The position numbers were made by a program, and so were the translations under genes. A DNA stretch of 48,373 nucleotides from Oscillospiraceae bacterium (GTDB taxonomy: Bacteria > Bacillota > Clostridia > Oscillospirales > Ruminococcaceae): the NCBI GenBank assembly GCA_021769525.1, contig JAETSQ010000015.1:1-48373 (forward strand), in the 5' to 3' direction. Below the pieces are notes generated by a model, which made no database searches, was not told where the DNA came from, and worked only from the letters and a program-made list of their open reading frames with translations. Below, in pieces: positions 23,973 to 33,369 of the stretch (its first letter is position 1; each line of letters opens with the position of its first letter).

Positions 23973-25261
23973 TAATAGGGAAGGGTGTATTCCGCCACCC
24001 GCCAGCCCGCCGGGGTCTCTTGCAGGACGATCTCTGCGCGCTTTACCGAGAAGGGCTCCGGGTCTTCCTTGCCCATGTCCTCCGGGGCGCAGTAGAAGGA
24101 GTACCGGGAGAGGTGGATGAAATCATCGTACCGGGCGCCCAGGGTGTAGCGGTCCCCGGCCAGGTATCTGATGTCGGTGCCGCGGGCGCCGTCCCGGAAG
24201 TACAGTTTCCGTTCCTCGCCCCACCCGGCAAAGATGCCGCCGTCGGCGCTTTGGTTCAGCTCCTCAAAGAGCTCGGTGGTAAAGACCGAGAGCATATCCC
24301 GGTAGAAGTCCTCCCAGCCCCGGTACAGCGTCCCCTGGTAGAGGGTGTAGCTGTGTCCGCCGATCTCCCGGACGAGGGTGGGGTCAAAGCCGGAGAGGTC
24401 GTCTCCGGGGAAGCGGGAGGTGTCCACCTGGAAGACCCGCGTCAGCTCCTCCGCCCGCTTCAGGAGGGCCCACTGCTCCGGGGTGAGGAAGTCCCCCTCC
24501 CCAAAGAGGCACCCCGCCAGGGCATCGGCGGTGGGGCGGCAGTCCCAGCCGGTGTACTTCCAGCCGCCCTCCGGCTCCAGGGTGACGTAGAGCCGTCCCC
24601 CTGCATGCTGGGAATATTCATAGTGCAGCTCCAGGTCGATGGTCAGCCTGTCCCCCTCCCTGGTGTAGGTATAGGTGACCTCCGGCCTCTCCCCCACGCC
24701 GCCGCCACCGCCGAGCCAGTAGCCGCCCAGCTCCGGGTCGTAATAGCTGCTGTCCCGCAGGTGCTGGGTGGTGACCCCAAAATATCGCTGCACCCGCTCC
24801 TCAAAGAGGTCCTGGGGGAAGAACCAGCCGCTCCCCTCCCCCAGCTTCGGGTGGGTGTAGTGCTCCAGCTTGTATTCGTCCTCCTCGTCGAAGGTGGTGG
24901 ACAAAAACCACCCCCAGTAATCCCCGGTGGAAAGCTCCTCCGGATGGCTCCAACTGGTGTCCATATACAGCAGGCTGACCATCTTGGTCACCAGGCGGGT
25001 GCGGCCGTCCTTGGGAGTAGATTCCTCCGCTCCGTAGGTCATGACGATCTCCCGCACCAGGGCGTCATCCGTCTCCTCCTGGGACGGCTCCGAGGCGGAG
25101 CTTGGAGTTTCCGGCGCGGGCTCCGGATCCTCCGCCGGGGGCCGGACGGTCAGGGAGGAGGGACCCTCCGGGGCCTCCGAGGAGGGCCGGGCCTGGGTCC
25201 CCTCCCGGCAGGCCGCCAGGAGAAGGGCAACGGTCAGGGCAAGGCACAGGATCTTTCGCAT
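23972..25261 (-). CDS. Lipoprotein of unknown function
   Basis: A 429-residue predicted lipoprotein. The signal MRKILCLALTVALLLAAC ends at the lipid Cys. A low-complexity Ser/Pro/Glu linker (about 22-60) follows. The folded part (about 65-429) is rich in Asp, Tyr and Trp and contains paired aromatic motifs (YWGWFLSTTFDEEDEYKLEH; LGGYWLGGGGGVGE). I recognise no family. I chose ATG 25261 because the lipobox then fits; the frame is open 13 codons further without a site. Its stop lies inside the 46-bp palindrome. Confidence 0.72.
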   Translation of the reverse strand: MRKILCLALTVALLLAACREGTQARPSSEAPEGPSSLTVRPPAEDPEPAPETPSSASEPSQEETDDALVREIVMTYGAEESTPKDGRTRLVTKMVSLLYMDTSWSHPEELSTGDYWGWFLSTTFDEEDEYKLEHYTHPKLGEGSGWFFPQDLFEERVQRYFGVTTQHLRDSSYYDPELGGYWLGGGGGVGERPEVTYTYTREGDRLTIDLELHYEYSQHAGGRLYVTLEPEGGWKYTGWDCRPTADALAGCLFGEGDFLTPEQWALLKRAEELTRVFQVDTSRFPGDDLSGFDPTLVREIGGHSYTLYQGTLYRGWEDFYRDMLSVFTTELFEELNQSADGGIFAGWGEERKLYFRDGARGTDIRYLAGDRYTLGARYDDFIHLSRYSFYCAPEDMGKEDPEPFSVKRAEIVLQETPAGWRVAEYTLPY

Positions 25262-25462
25262 AAAATCGTCCTCCGGTTCTTTTTCATTCCCTATATCCAA
25301 TCGTGCTCAGGCAGGGCCTTTTCATGCCTGCGTTTTCGGCAGAAAGGCCCTTCTTATACCTCATATAACGACGGAAAACCGCAAAATATTGCGGCCCGCC
25401 GGGAAGAAGTGCGCACATTGGCAAAAAGCTCCGCGGGAGCAAAAATTTTATGGCGGAACTGC
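25262..25462. other. Intergenic stretch before the tRNA promoter
   Basis: No gene or conserved RNA recognised. It is less GC-rich than its surroundings. Confidence 0.4.
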
Positions 25463-25491
25463 TTGACATTTGGGGAAGGATGCTTTATAAT
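25463..25491 (+). promoter_or_regulatory. Consensus promoter of the tRNA pair
   Basis: TTGACA (25463-25468), 17-bp spacer, TATAAT (25486-25491): a full match to the sigma-A consensus, as expected for stable RNA. Predicted start near 25498, leaving about 85 bases of leader before tRNA-Trp. Confidence 0.85.
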
Positions 25492-25583
25492 AACAACCGT
25501 TGACTTTGCGCCCTGTTCTTTCTGAAGGACGGGCGGCAGAGGGACTAGGGGATAACGCGGGGCGCCTTCCCGGAACCGTATAC

Positions 25584-25659
25584 AGGGGTATAGCTCAGTT
25601 GGTAGAGCAGCGGTCTCCAAAACCGCGTGCCGAGGGTTCGAAGCCTTCTGCCCCTGCCA
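25584..25659 (+). tRNA. tRNA-Trp (CCA anticodon)
   Basis: Acceptor stem AGGGGTA / TGCCCCT (one G-U pair), D arm with AGCTCAGTTGGTAGAGCA, anticodon stem GCGGT/ACCGC around loop CTCCAAA (anticodon CCA), T arm GAGGG-TTCGAAG-CCTTC, discriminator G, and an encoded 3' CCA. Confidence 0.96.
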
Positions 25660-25682
25660 AACACCGCTTTTTGCGGTCGTTC

Positions 25683-25758
25683 GCTGCTATGGCTCAGTTG
25701 GCAGAGCGCGTCCTTGGTAAGGACGAGGTCGGCAGTTCGAATCTGCCTAGCAGCTCCA
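25683..25758 (+). tRNA. tRNA-Thr (GGT anticodon)
   Basis: Acceptor stem GCTGCTA / TAGCAGC, anticodon stem CGTCC/GGACG around loop TTGGTAA (anticodon GGT, reads ACC and ACU), T loop TTCGAAT, discriminator U at 25755 and encoded CCA. It lies 23 bases after tRNA-Trp. Its anticodon and discriminator match the specifier ACC and the TGGA bulge of the thrS T-box in this window. Confidence 0.96.
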
Positions 25759-25767
25759 CCAGGCAAG

Positions 25768-25800
25768 AGCCTGGAGCCGTATTGTGCTCCAGGCTTTTTA
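25768..25800 (+). terminator. Terminator of the tRNA operon
   Basis: AGCCTGGAGC / GCTCCAGGCT with an 8-base loop followed by five T. Confidence 0.9.
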
Positions 25801-25848
25801 TTTGTTGTTCTGCCGGATCAATGATCTTTCCCGAAAGGAGGCGCGGCA

Positions 25849-26487
25849 ATGGGGATACTGGACCGGGGGCGGGCGCTGCTCTGGCCGGACCGGTGCATTC
25901 TTTGCGGCCAGGTGGCCGCCTACGGGGAGTGCTGCTGCCCCCGGTGCCGCCGGGAGACGCCGCCCCTGGAGGGGCCGCTCTGCCGCAGCGGCCTGCTGGT
26001 GGCCGCCCCCTGGCCCTACGAGGGCCGGGTGCCCTCCGCGGTGGCGCGGTTCAAGTTCCGGGGGGACCGCAAGACCGGCCGGAGGATGGCCCGCCAAATG
26101 GCCCTGGCCTGGAGGGAGCAGGGCGGGGATTTCGGGGCGGACAGCATCACCTTTGTGCCCATGCCCCCGGAGCGGGAGCGGCAGAGGGGGTATAATCAGG
26201 CCCGGCTGCTGGCCCAGTGGGCCGGGGAGGAGCTGGGCCTCCCGGTGCTGGAGCTCCTTGGCCGGGAGGGGGTGCTGATGCAGCACGAGATGGCGGCCTC
26301 CTTCCGGAAGAAGGGGGCCCGCCCGGTGTTCCGGCTGCTGCCGGGGGCGGAGCAAAGGGCCGCGGGCCGGCGCATCCTGCTGGTGGATGACATCGTGACC
26401 ACCGGCGGCACCGTCCACGCCTGCGCCGCCCAGCTCCAAAGGGCGGGCGCGGAGGCGGTGGCCGTCCTGGCCGCGGCGGTGGGATAG
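25849..26487 (+). CDS. comF: ComF family protein (phosphoribosyltransferase fold)
   Basis: ComF proteins take part in DNA uptake in competent bacteria and are found well beyond competent species. The 212-residue protein has an N-terminal zinc-finger-like part with paired Cys (CILCGQ, CCCPRC) and a C-terminal type-I phosphoribosyltransferase core with ILLVDDIVTTGGTV. Between them is VPMPPERERQRGYNQARLLA, a family hallmark. The ATG at 25849 follows AAAGGAGG. No other com genes are nearby. Confidence 0.92.
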   Translation: MGILDRGRALLWPDRCILCGQVAAYGECCCPRCRRETPPLEGPLCRSGLLVAAPWPYEGRVPSAVARFKFRGDRKTGRRMARQMALAWREQGGDFGADSITFVPMPPERERQRGYNQARLLAQWAGEELGLPVLELLGREGVLMQHEMAASFRKKGARPVFRLLPGAEQRAAGRRILLVDDIVTTGGTVHACAAQLQRAGAEAVAVLAAAVG

Positions 26488-26658
26488 TCCTCCCCGTTTT
26501 TCTCCCCATCTGCCGCCGATGGCGGGGAAGATCTTTGTCATCTTGGGCAGATCGCAAGAAAATCCGGAGATTTTTGCGGGGAATGAAGGGATTTCGGAAA
26601 ATTTGCCGTATATTATAGGTAGAAGCTGCAAAAAGACGATGGAACGGGGTGAAACACC
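26488..26658. other. Short intergenic region before dgt
   Basis: A TATTAT box at 26611-26616 lies 42 bases before dgt, but no convincing -35 is present at 16-18 bp. No other feature seen. Confidence 0.3.
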
Positions 26659-27669
26659 ATGGTAAAGGAGCAGAACGTGCGGGAACTGACCCAGGAGCTG
26701 GAGCGGGAGACCCTCTCCCCCTACGCCGCCCTCTCGGCGGAGACCGTCGGGCGGGACATCCCGGAGGAGGAGTGCCCCATCCGCACCCCCTACCAGCGGG
26801 ACCGGGATAAGATCATCCACTGCAACGCCTTCCGCCGGCTGATGTACAAGACCCAGGTGTTCCTCTTCCCCCAGGGGGACCACTACCGCACCCGCCTCAC
26901 CCACACCCTGGAGGTGAATCAGATCGCCCGGACGGTGGGCCGGGGCCTGCGCCTCAACGAGGACCTCATCGAGGCCATCGCCCTGGGGCACGACCTGGGG
27001 CATACCCCCTTCGGCCATGCCGGGGAGTACGCCCTGCGGGAGGTCTCCCCCATCTGGTTCGTCCACAGCCAGCAGAGCGTGCGGGTGGTGGAAAAGCTGG
27101 AGCGGGACGGCCGGGGCCTGAACCTCACGAGAGAGGTGCGCAACGGCATCCTCTGCCATTCGGACAAGGCCCCCTGGGCGGATACCCTGGAGGGCCAGGT
27201 GGTGCGCTGGGCCGACAAGGTGGCCTACATCAACCATGATATTGAGGACGCCATCCGGGGGGACATCCTCCGGGAGGGGGATCTCCCCTGGGAGACCAAG
27301 GTGGGCCTGGGCCAGACCAAGAGCCAGCGCATCACCACCCTGGTCACCTCCCTCATCCAAAACAGCGGGGAGGACATCCGGATGGACGACGAGACCTTCC
27401 GCCTGTACAAGATGCTCCAGGACTTCCTCTTTGAGGCCGTGTACAAAAACCCGGTGGCTAAGGGGGAGGAGGGCAAGGCCAAAGCCATCATCGGGCAGCT
27501 CTATGAGTGGTTCGTGACCCACCCCGACAGCCTCCCGGCGGAGTACGAGGCCATCCGGGAGGAGGAGGGCATCGAGCGGGCGGCGGTGGATTACATCGCC
27601 GGGATGAGCGACCGCTTCTGCATCGCCACCTTTGAGGAGCTGTTCGTCCCCCGCCCTTGGAACAAGTGA
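26659..27669 (+). CDS. dgt: dGTPase-like HD-domain protein
   Basis: Members hydrolyse dNTPs to deoxynucleosides and triphosphate. The 336-residue product has the family order: RRLMYKTQVFLFPQGDHYRT, first metal His in RLTHTLEV, the HD pair in ALGHDLGHTPFGHAGE, and a distal Asp/His region (about 180-200, CHSDKAPWADTLEGQ and ADKVAYINHDIEDA). This is the short form lacking the extra C-terminal part of E. coli Dgt. It precedes dnaG and rpoD, a common order in clostridia, so a role in replication or mutation control is plausible (inference). Confidence 0.92.
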   Translation: MVKEQNVRELTQELERETLSPYAALSAETVGRDIPEEECPIRTPYQRDRDKIIHCNAFRRLMYKTQVFLFPQGDHYRTRLTHTLEVNQIARTVGRGLRLNEDLIEAIALGHDLGHTPFGHAGEYALREVSPIWFVHSQQSVRVVEKLERDGRGLNLTREVRNGILCHSDKAPWADTLEGQVVRWADKVAYINHDIEDAIRGDILREGDLPWETKVGLGQTKSQRITTLVTSLIQNSGEDIRMDDETFRLYKMLQDFLFEAVYKNPVAKGEEGKAKAIIGQLYEWFVTHPDSLPAEYEAIREEEGIERAAVDYIAGMSDRFCIATFEELFVPRPWNK

Positions 27670-27690
27670 GGAGGACAGAGCTAAGGCCAT

Positions 27691-27752
27691 CCGGGCTGCC
27701 GCCCGGCCCCGCCTTCTTTTTCTTCTTGCAAAAGAAGAAAAAGAAGCAAAAA
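27691..27752. repeat. Dispersed hairpin repeat, copy E (module 1 variant)
   Basis: CCGGGC-tgcc-GCCCGG then CCCCGCCTTCTTTTTC, followed by a 15-bp stem CTTCTTTTTCTTCTT / AAGAAGAAAAAGAAG with a GCAA loop (27713-27746). It shares the layout of the copies at 5160, 32448 and 48240 and probably terminates dgt. Confidence 0.7.
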
Positions 27753-27842
27753 GAAGAATGACCACAATCACCGATACAAAGGCGTAAAACCCAAGGCTCC
27801 GGGCACCCACCTGCGTCCTGTGCAACGGAAAGGAGTGGTAAA

Positions 27843-29600
27843 ATGCTGCCGGAGAGCTTCCTCAACGAACTGAAATACAACACCGACATCGAGCAGGTCA
27901 TCGGGCGGTATGTCCAGCTGCGGCGGCGGGGCAAGAACCTCACCGGCCTCTGCCCCTTCCACTCGGAAAAGACCCCCTCCTTTACCGTCTACCCGGATAC
28001 CCAGTCCTTCTACTGCTTCGGCTGCGGGGCCGGGGGGGACGCCATCACCTTTATGAAGAAGATCGAGAACCTGGACTATATGGAGGCGGTGCGGGCCCTG
28101 GCGGAACGGGCCGGGATGGCGGTGCCGGAGGGAGCGGTGGACGACGGCAGCCGCCGGATGAAGGCAAGGATCCTGGAGCTGAACCGCGCCGCCGCCCGGC
28201 ACTTCCACCAAAACCTGATGTCGGATATGGGCCGGGGGGCCAGGAAATACCTGGTGGACCGGGGCCTCACCAAGGCCACCGTGATAAGGTTCGGCATCGG
28301 CTACGCCCCGGAAAGCTGGGACGACCTGCGGAATCACCTGCGGGAAAAGGGCTTCACCGACGAGGAGATGACCGCCGCCGCCCTGGTGAATCCCGGCCGG
28401 AAAAGCGGCTGCTACGATGCCTTCCGCAACCGGGTCATCTTCCCGATCATCGACCTGCGGGGCGGGGTCATCGCCTTTGGCGGCCGGAACCTCTCGGACC
28501 AGGGGCCCAAGTACCTCAACAGCGGCGATACCCCGGTCTTTAAAAAGAGCCGCAACCTCTTCGCCCTCAACTTCGCCAAGGATACCAAGCGCCCGGAGCT
28601 GATCCTATGCGAGGGGTATATGGACGTGGTGAGCGTCCACCAGGGGGGCTTCGATAACGCCGTAGCTACCCTGGGCACCGCCCTCACCCCGGAGCAGGCC
28701 CGCCTCATCAGCAACTACACCGATACGGTGGTCCTCAGCTACGATTCCGACGGGCCGGGGCAGACCGCCACCCGCCGGGCCATCTCCATCTTCGAGGAGA
28801 CGGGGGTGAAGGTGCGGGTCCTTTCCATCCCGGACGCCAAGGACCCGGACGAGTTCCTGAAAAAATTCGGCCCGGAGCGGTTCGCCCTGCTGCTGGAGGG
28901 CTCCTCCGGGGCCATGGACTTTGAGGTGGAAAAGCTCCGGAAAAAGTACGACACCGATACCCCGGAGGGGCGGGTGAGCTTTTTGCAGGACTTTGTGCGG
29001 CTGCTGGCCGGACTCTCCAGCCCCATCCAGCGGGAGGTGTACCTCAGCAAGGTCTGCCGGGAGCTGGAGGTGGATAAGCAGGCGGTGTCCAATCAACTGG
29101 AAAGCGCCATCCGCCGCCGGAAGGCCGGGCAGGACAAGCGGGACGCCAGGGAGCTGCGGCCCTTTACCGCCCGCCAGGCCTCGGCCCGGACCGATCTGGA
29201 AAAGCAGAAGTACCCCCGGTTCGTCCTGGCGGAGGAGCGGCTCATCGCCTACCTCATCCGCAGCCCCGGCGCCTGGGACTGGGTCAGCCAGGAGGTGAGC
29301 CCGGAGCAGTTCATCTCCCCCAGGGACCGGGAGATCTACGAGGCGGTGGCGGGACGGCTCTCCCAGGGGCTCACCGCCGATATGATGAGCCTTTCCGGGG
29401 AGCTGACGGAGGAGAACCTGGCCCGCCTCTCGGAGATCCTGGCCTCCCCAGGGTGCGGGAATATTTCCGCCAGGGAGGCAGAAGATTACATCGGTACGCT
29501 GAAGAGCTTTTATACACAGAAAACCAGCGAGGAAGTGGGCAATATGGAGGCAGAGGACTTCGGCCGGTACATAGCCTCCATTGCCGCGAAGAAAAAATAG
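27843..29600 (+). CDS. dnaG: DNA primase
   Basis: Synthesises RNA primers for Okazaki fragments, working with the replicative helicase. The 585-residue protein has the full layout. The CHC2 zinc finger (Cys37, His40, Cys58, Cys61) sits in LCPFHSEKTPSF. A core domain with EPALNPG-like segments follows, then a TOPRIM domain with LCEGYMDVVSVHQ and LSYDSDGPGQ. The last 140 residues form the helicase-binding domain. The ATG at 27843 follows AAAGGAG. The stop is 12 bases from sigA, giving the dnaG-rpoD core of the macromolecular-synthesis operon; no rpsU is at its head. Confidence 0.97.
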   Translation: MLPESFLNELKYNTDIEQVIGRYVQLRRRGKNLTGLCPFHSEKTPSFTVYPDTQSFYCFGCGAGGDAITFMKKIENLDYMEAVRALAERAGMAVPEGAVDDGSRRMKARILELNRAAARHFHQNLMSDMGRGARKYLVDRGLTKATVIRFGIGYAPESWDDLRNHLREKGFTDEEMTAAALVNPGRKSGCYDAFRNRVIFPIIDLRGGVIAFGGRNLSDQGPKYLNSGDTPVFKKSRNLFALNFAKDTKRPELILCEGYMDVVSVHQGGFDNAVATLGTALTPEQARLISNYTDTVVLSYDSDGPGQTATRRAISIFEETGVKVRVLSIPDAKDPDEFLKKFGPERFALLLEGSSGAMDFEVEKLRKKYDTDTPEGRVSFLQDFVRLLAGLSSPIQREVYLSKVCRELEVDKQAVSNQLESAIRRRKAGQDKRDARELRPFTARQASARTDLEKQKYPRFVLAEERLIAYLIRSPGAWDWVSQEVSPEQFISPRDREIYEAVAGRLSQGLTADMMSLSGELTEENLARLSEILASPGCGNISAREAEDYIGTLKSFYTQKTSEEVGNMEAEDFGRYIASIAAKKK

Positions 29601-29612
29601 GGGGACAAATCA

Positions 29613-30686
<1,074 letters not shown>

Positions 30687-30711
30687 CCGGGCTTCGTCCG
30701 GGTTTCGCCCT

Positions 30712-30746
30712 ATAAGGAGCGGGGATAAACCCCGCTCCTTATGTTT
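30712..30746 (+). terminator. Terminator after rpoD
   Basis: ATAAGGAGCGGGG / CCCCGCTCCTTAT with a 5-base loop and GTTTG after it. The minus-strand remnant at 30774 runs up to its edge. Confidence 0.85.
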
Positions 30747-30773
30747 GTGCAAGGCGCAGGGGATTGTCTGGAG

Positions 30774-31028
30774 TCTTATGACGATGGTGCCGTTGGTGGG
30801 ATCGATGAGTTCCAGAGAGGAGCTGTCCTCTTCACGTTTTTTGAGGGTGGATCCCTCCAGGATCATGATGACGTCGCACTCGCCGGTCTCCAGCTTGGTG
30901 CAGGCCACGCCGCCGGATCCCACCATGATGTTCTGCTTGCCCAGGGCCTCAAAGCACTCACAGCCGCAGTTGTCCTTCAGGGCGGTGACATCCGCGGGAG
31001 TGGGCTTGCGGGGGCAGAGGCACCGGCA
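30774..31028 (-). pseudogene. Cys-rich coding remnant of unknown family
   Basis: The minus-strand frame reads CRCLCPRKPTPADV, then NCGCECFEALGKQ, GGVACTKLETGECDVI and LEGSTLKKREED, with codon use (GTC, ATC, CTG, GAG, AAG) like the real genes here. No ATG or GTG lies at a sensible start; the first in-frame ATG is at 30926, and upstream the reading becomes unlike coding. The frame runs into the rpoD terminator without a stop of its own. So either both ends are lost or the gene starts in an unusual way. I do not recognise the family. Seven Cys in about 50 residues suggest metal or disulfide binding. Confidence 0.45.
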
Positions 31029-31260
31029 CCGGGCGATTATATCTTTTCCGCCGGGATTTGGGCAAGGATGAACAAGGAACCTCCGGGGGCCTTGGTGATT
31101 TTCACTAAGACCCTTTTCACATCCACTGGGATTTTGGCCGGAAAAACTACAGTGGAAATATAGTGGCAACAAAATTTGACGCGGCGCCCTCTCCCCGGTA
31201 GAATTGGGTACAACGACCGGTTTTCATCTCCGTCCTCCCCCCTGCGCAGAGGGATTGCTA
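31029..31260. other. Intergenic stretch with possible minus-strand promoter
   Basis: TTGCCC (31060-31065), 18-bp spacer, TATAAT (31036-31041) on the minus strand, pointing at the Cys-rich remnant. Otherwise no gene or RNA recognised. Confidence 0.4.
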
Positions 31261-31423
31261 AGAGCCTATTCAGGATCTCCAAGTGCGGCGGCTGGCGAGG
31301 GATTTTCTTCCCAGGCGCAGGCAAATTTTTGCCGAAATACTTGCTGTATTTCAAGAAAATTTGACAAAGCATGGGGAGAAAAGACCCGTCAGACGCTGTG
31401 CGGGGAGATTCTAAATAGGCTCT
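31261..31423. mobile_element. MITE-like element, about 163 bp
   Basis: The terminal inverted repeats are AGAGCCTATTCAGGATCTCC at the left and the complement of AGAGCCTATTTAGAATCTCC at the right. No reading frame of note lies inside. The interior holds a nested palindrome: CAAATTTT..AAAATTTG around GAAATAC/GTATTTC (31320-31365). No clear target duplication is visible. The ends match the 46-bp palindrome at 23927-23972. It is nonautonomous, so its transposase would have to be elsewhere. Confidence 0.65.
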
Positions 31424-31609
31424 AAAGGGCCGGAGAGCTTACAACAAAAGCACTGTGGGAATCTGATCCGAAGCTCCAATAAAAAAGTGGTTTTTATTGG
31501 AGCTTCGATGAGACGGGGCGGCGCGTAGCGACGCCAGCACGCGAAGCGGGCGTATTATCGATTTTAATCGATAATTAGTATTAGAAAACAAAAAAAGGAG
31601 ACTTTTACC
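31424..31609. other. Leader region of the amino-acid importer with hairpins
   Basis: Contains a 16-bp stem hairpin GAAGCTCCAATAAAAA / TTTTTATTGGAGCTTC (31470-31506), repeat copy B (31507-31562) and a palindrome ATTATCGATT-TT-AATCGATAAT (31554-31575) 35 bases before the gene. The promoter could not be fixed. The palindrome is an operator candidate. AAAAAAGGAG gives the ribosome site. Confidence 0.5.
31507..31562. repeat. Composite dispersed repeat, copy B (module 2 only)
   Basis: GATGAGACGGGGCGGCGCG, then CCAGCACGCGAAGCGGGCG and TATTATCGAT. It aligns with copies A (5213) and C (48309) and is uninterrupted, as in C. Confidence 0.75.
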
Positions 31610-32440
31610 ATGAACCAGAGAAGAATAGCGGCCGCGGCTTTGGCGGCGATGATGGCCCTGATGATGCTGGCCGGCTGCGGCGGCAATGGCAACAGCAACG
31701 GCGGCGGCACCAAGACCTTTACCGTGGGGATGGAGTGCAACTACGCCCCCTTCAACTGGACCCAGGTGGAGAGCGACGACTACTCGGTGGCCCTGGAGGG
31801 GGCCGGGTATGCCGGCGGCTACGACGTGATGATGGCCAAGACCCTGGCTGAGAAGATGGGGGCCACCCTGGTCATCAAGAAGCTGGCCTGGGAGGGCCTG
31901 GAGCCCGCCGTCACCTCCGGGGAGATCGACGCCATCATCGCCGGCATGACCGCCACCCCGGAGCGGAAGGAGAACGCCGACTTCACCACACCTTATTATG
32001 AATCCGAGATGGTCTGCATCGTCCGGGCGGACGATCCCCTGGCGAAGGCCTCCTCCCTGGCGGACTTCACCGGCAAGAACGTCCAAGGGCAGCAGAACAC
32101 CCTCTACGACGAGATCATCGACCAGATCCCCGGCGTCAACCACATGACCCCCCTTGCCAGCTATCCCCTGATGGTGCTGGCCCTCCAGAACGGGGACGCC
32201 GACGCCCTCACCGCCGAGCTGCCGGTGGCCACCGGCGTCGTCACCAGCAACCCCAATCTGGCCATCGTGCGCTTTGCCGACGGCCAGGGCTTTGAGGCGG
32301 ACACCACCGTTTCCATCGCGGTGAAGAAGGGCAACACCGAACTGCTCAACAGCATCCAGGCGGCCCTGGACACCATCGATGCCGACACCCGCAACCAGTG
32401 GATGACCGACGCGGTCTCCAGGCAACCCGCCAACGAGTAA
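31610..32440 (+). CDS. Amino-acid ABC transporter substrate-binding lipoprotein
   Basis: Extracytoplasmic binding protein of the polar amino-acid family (family 3). It has a lipoprotein signal with the lipobox LAGCGG and a short Asn/Gly-rich linker. The mature part starts KTFTVGMECNYAPFNWTQ, the family's first strand with the PF.W ligand segment. Further along are GGYDVMMAKTLAEKMG and DAIIAGMTATPERKENADFT, the hallmark second motif. Length 276 is usual. Ligand (Gln, Glu, Cys, basic or other) cannot be told. Permease and ATPase follow, making a complete importer. Confidence 0.92.
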   Translation: MNQRRIAAAALAAMMALMMLAGCGGNGNSNGGGTKTFTVGMECNYAPFNWTQVESDDYSVALEGAGYAGGYDVMMAKTLAEKMGATLVIKKLAWEGLEPAVTSGEIDAIIAGMTATPERKENADFTTPYYESEMVCIVRADDPLAKASSLADFTGKNVQGQQNTLYDEIIDQIPGVNHMTPLASYPLMVLALQNGDADALTAELPVATGVVTSNPNLAIVRFADGQGFEADTTVSIAVKKGNTELLNSIQAALDTIDADTRNQWMTDAVSRQPANE

Positions 32441-32447
32441 CGCGATT

Positions 32448-32506
32448 CTGGGGCTTCGCCCCAGCCCCCACTTCTTTTTCCCACCGGTGGGAAAAAGAAG
32501 CAAAAA
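32448..32506. repeat. Dispersed hairpin repeat, copy D (module 1)
   Basis: CTGGGGC-ttc-GCCCCAG (32448-32464), CCCCCACTTCTTTTTC, then a 30-bp loopless palindrome CTTCTTTTTCCCACC / GGTGGGAAAAAGAAG (32471-32500). It lies between the binding-protein and permease genes and may act as an attenuator that keeps the binding protein in excess. Confidence 0.75.
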
Positions 32507-32604
32507 GGACCGCCGGGCCGTGGGCCCGGACCCATCCCCCTCCTTTACCGGGCGGAGGGACCTGACCCTCTGCCCGGAGTCCCAAAAAGAAAGGAAGCTG
32601 CCCA

Positions 32605-33351
32605 ATGGCTGCGTTTATTCAAAAAGTGCTGGAGATCGTCCAGCGGTACTGGCCCCTCTTCTGGGCCGGCACCAAGGTGACCCTTCTTATCTCCCTCACC
32701 GGCACCGTCATCGGGCTTGCCATCGGGCTGCTGGTGGGGAGCGTCCGGGCGGTAAAGGTAGAACCCAGGGACGGCCTCGGCGCCCGTGTGGTAAAGCGCC
32801 TGGTCCACGCCCTCACCAGCATCTACATCGAGGTGTTCCGGGGCACCCCCATGATCGTTCAGAGCGTCTTCCTCTACTACCTGCTCAAGCCGGTCTTTAA
32901 CTGGAAGCCCACGGTGGCGGGCATCTTCATCGTATCGGTAAACACCGGGGCCTACATGGCGGAGATCATCCGGGCCGGCATCCAGAGCGTGGACCAGGGC
33001 CAGACCGAGGCCGCCCGGAGCATCGGCATGACCCCCATGCAGACCATGTTCCTGGTGGTGCTGCCCCAAGCCATCAAAAACTCCTTCCCTGCCATCGGCA
33101 ACGAGTTCGTGGTGAACATCAAGGATTCCTCCGTCCTCAGCGCCATCTCGGTCACCGACCTGTACTTCCAGTCCATCGGGGTGGCGGGGAGCATCTTCCT
33201 CTTCACCCAGACCATGACCGTGACCGCCTCCGTCTACCTGGTGCTCACCTTTACCACCACCCGCATCCTGGGCCTCATCGAAAAGCGGATGGGCCGCCCC
33301 CGCTCCAGCTTCCCGGCGTCCCAGACGGTGCCCGGCAACCCGACATTTTGA
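32605..33351 (+). CDS. Amino-acid ABC transporter permease
   Basis: A 248-residue membrane subunit of the HisMQ type. It has about five membrane segments and the family loop EVFRGTPMIVQ, followed by GAYMAEIIRAGIQSV and GQTEAARSIGM (the EAA-loop contact to the ATPase), ending VTASVYLVLTF. The C-terminus has an added Ser/Pro-rich tail of 20 residues. The ATG at 32605 is preceded by AAAGGAAG. It is transcribed with the ATPase gene 18 bases downstream. Confidence 0.93.
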   Translation: MAAFIQKVLEIVQRYWPLFWAGTKVTLLISLTGTVIGLAIGLLVGSVRAVKVEPRDGLGARVVKRLVHALTSIYIEVFRGTPMIVQSVFLYYLLKPVFNWKPTVAGIFIVSVNTGAYMAEIIRAGIQSVDQGQTEAARSIGMTPMQTMFLVVLPQAIKNSFPAIGNEFVVNIKDSSVLSAISVTDLYFQSIGVAGSIFLFTQTMTVTASVYLVLTFTTTRILGLIEKRMGRPRSSFPASQTVPGNPTF

Positions 33352-33369
33352 CGGAAGGAGGGGTAAGCA

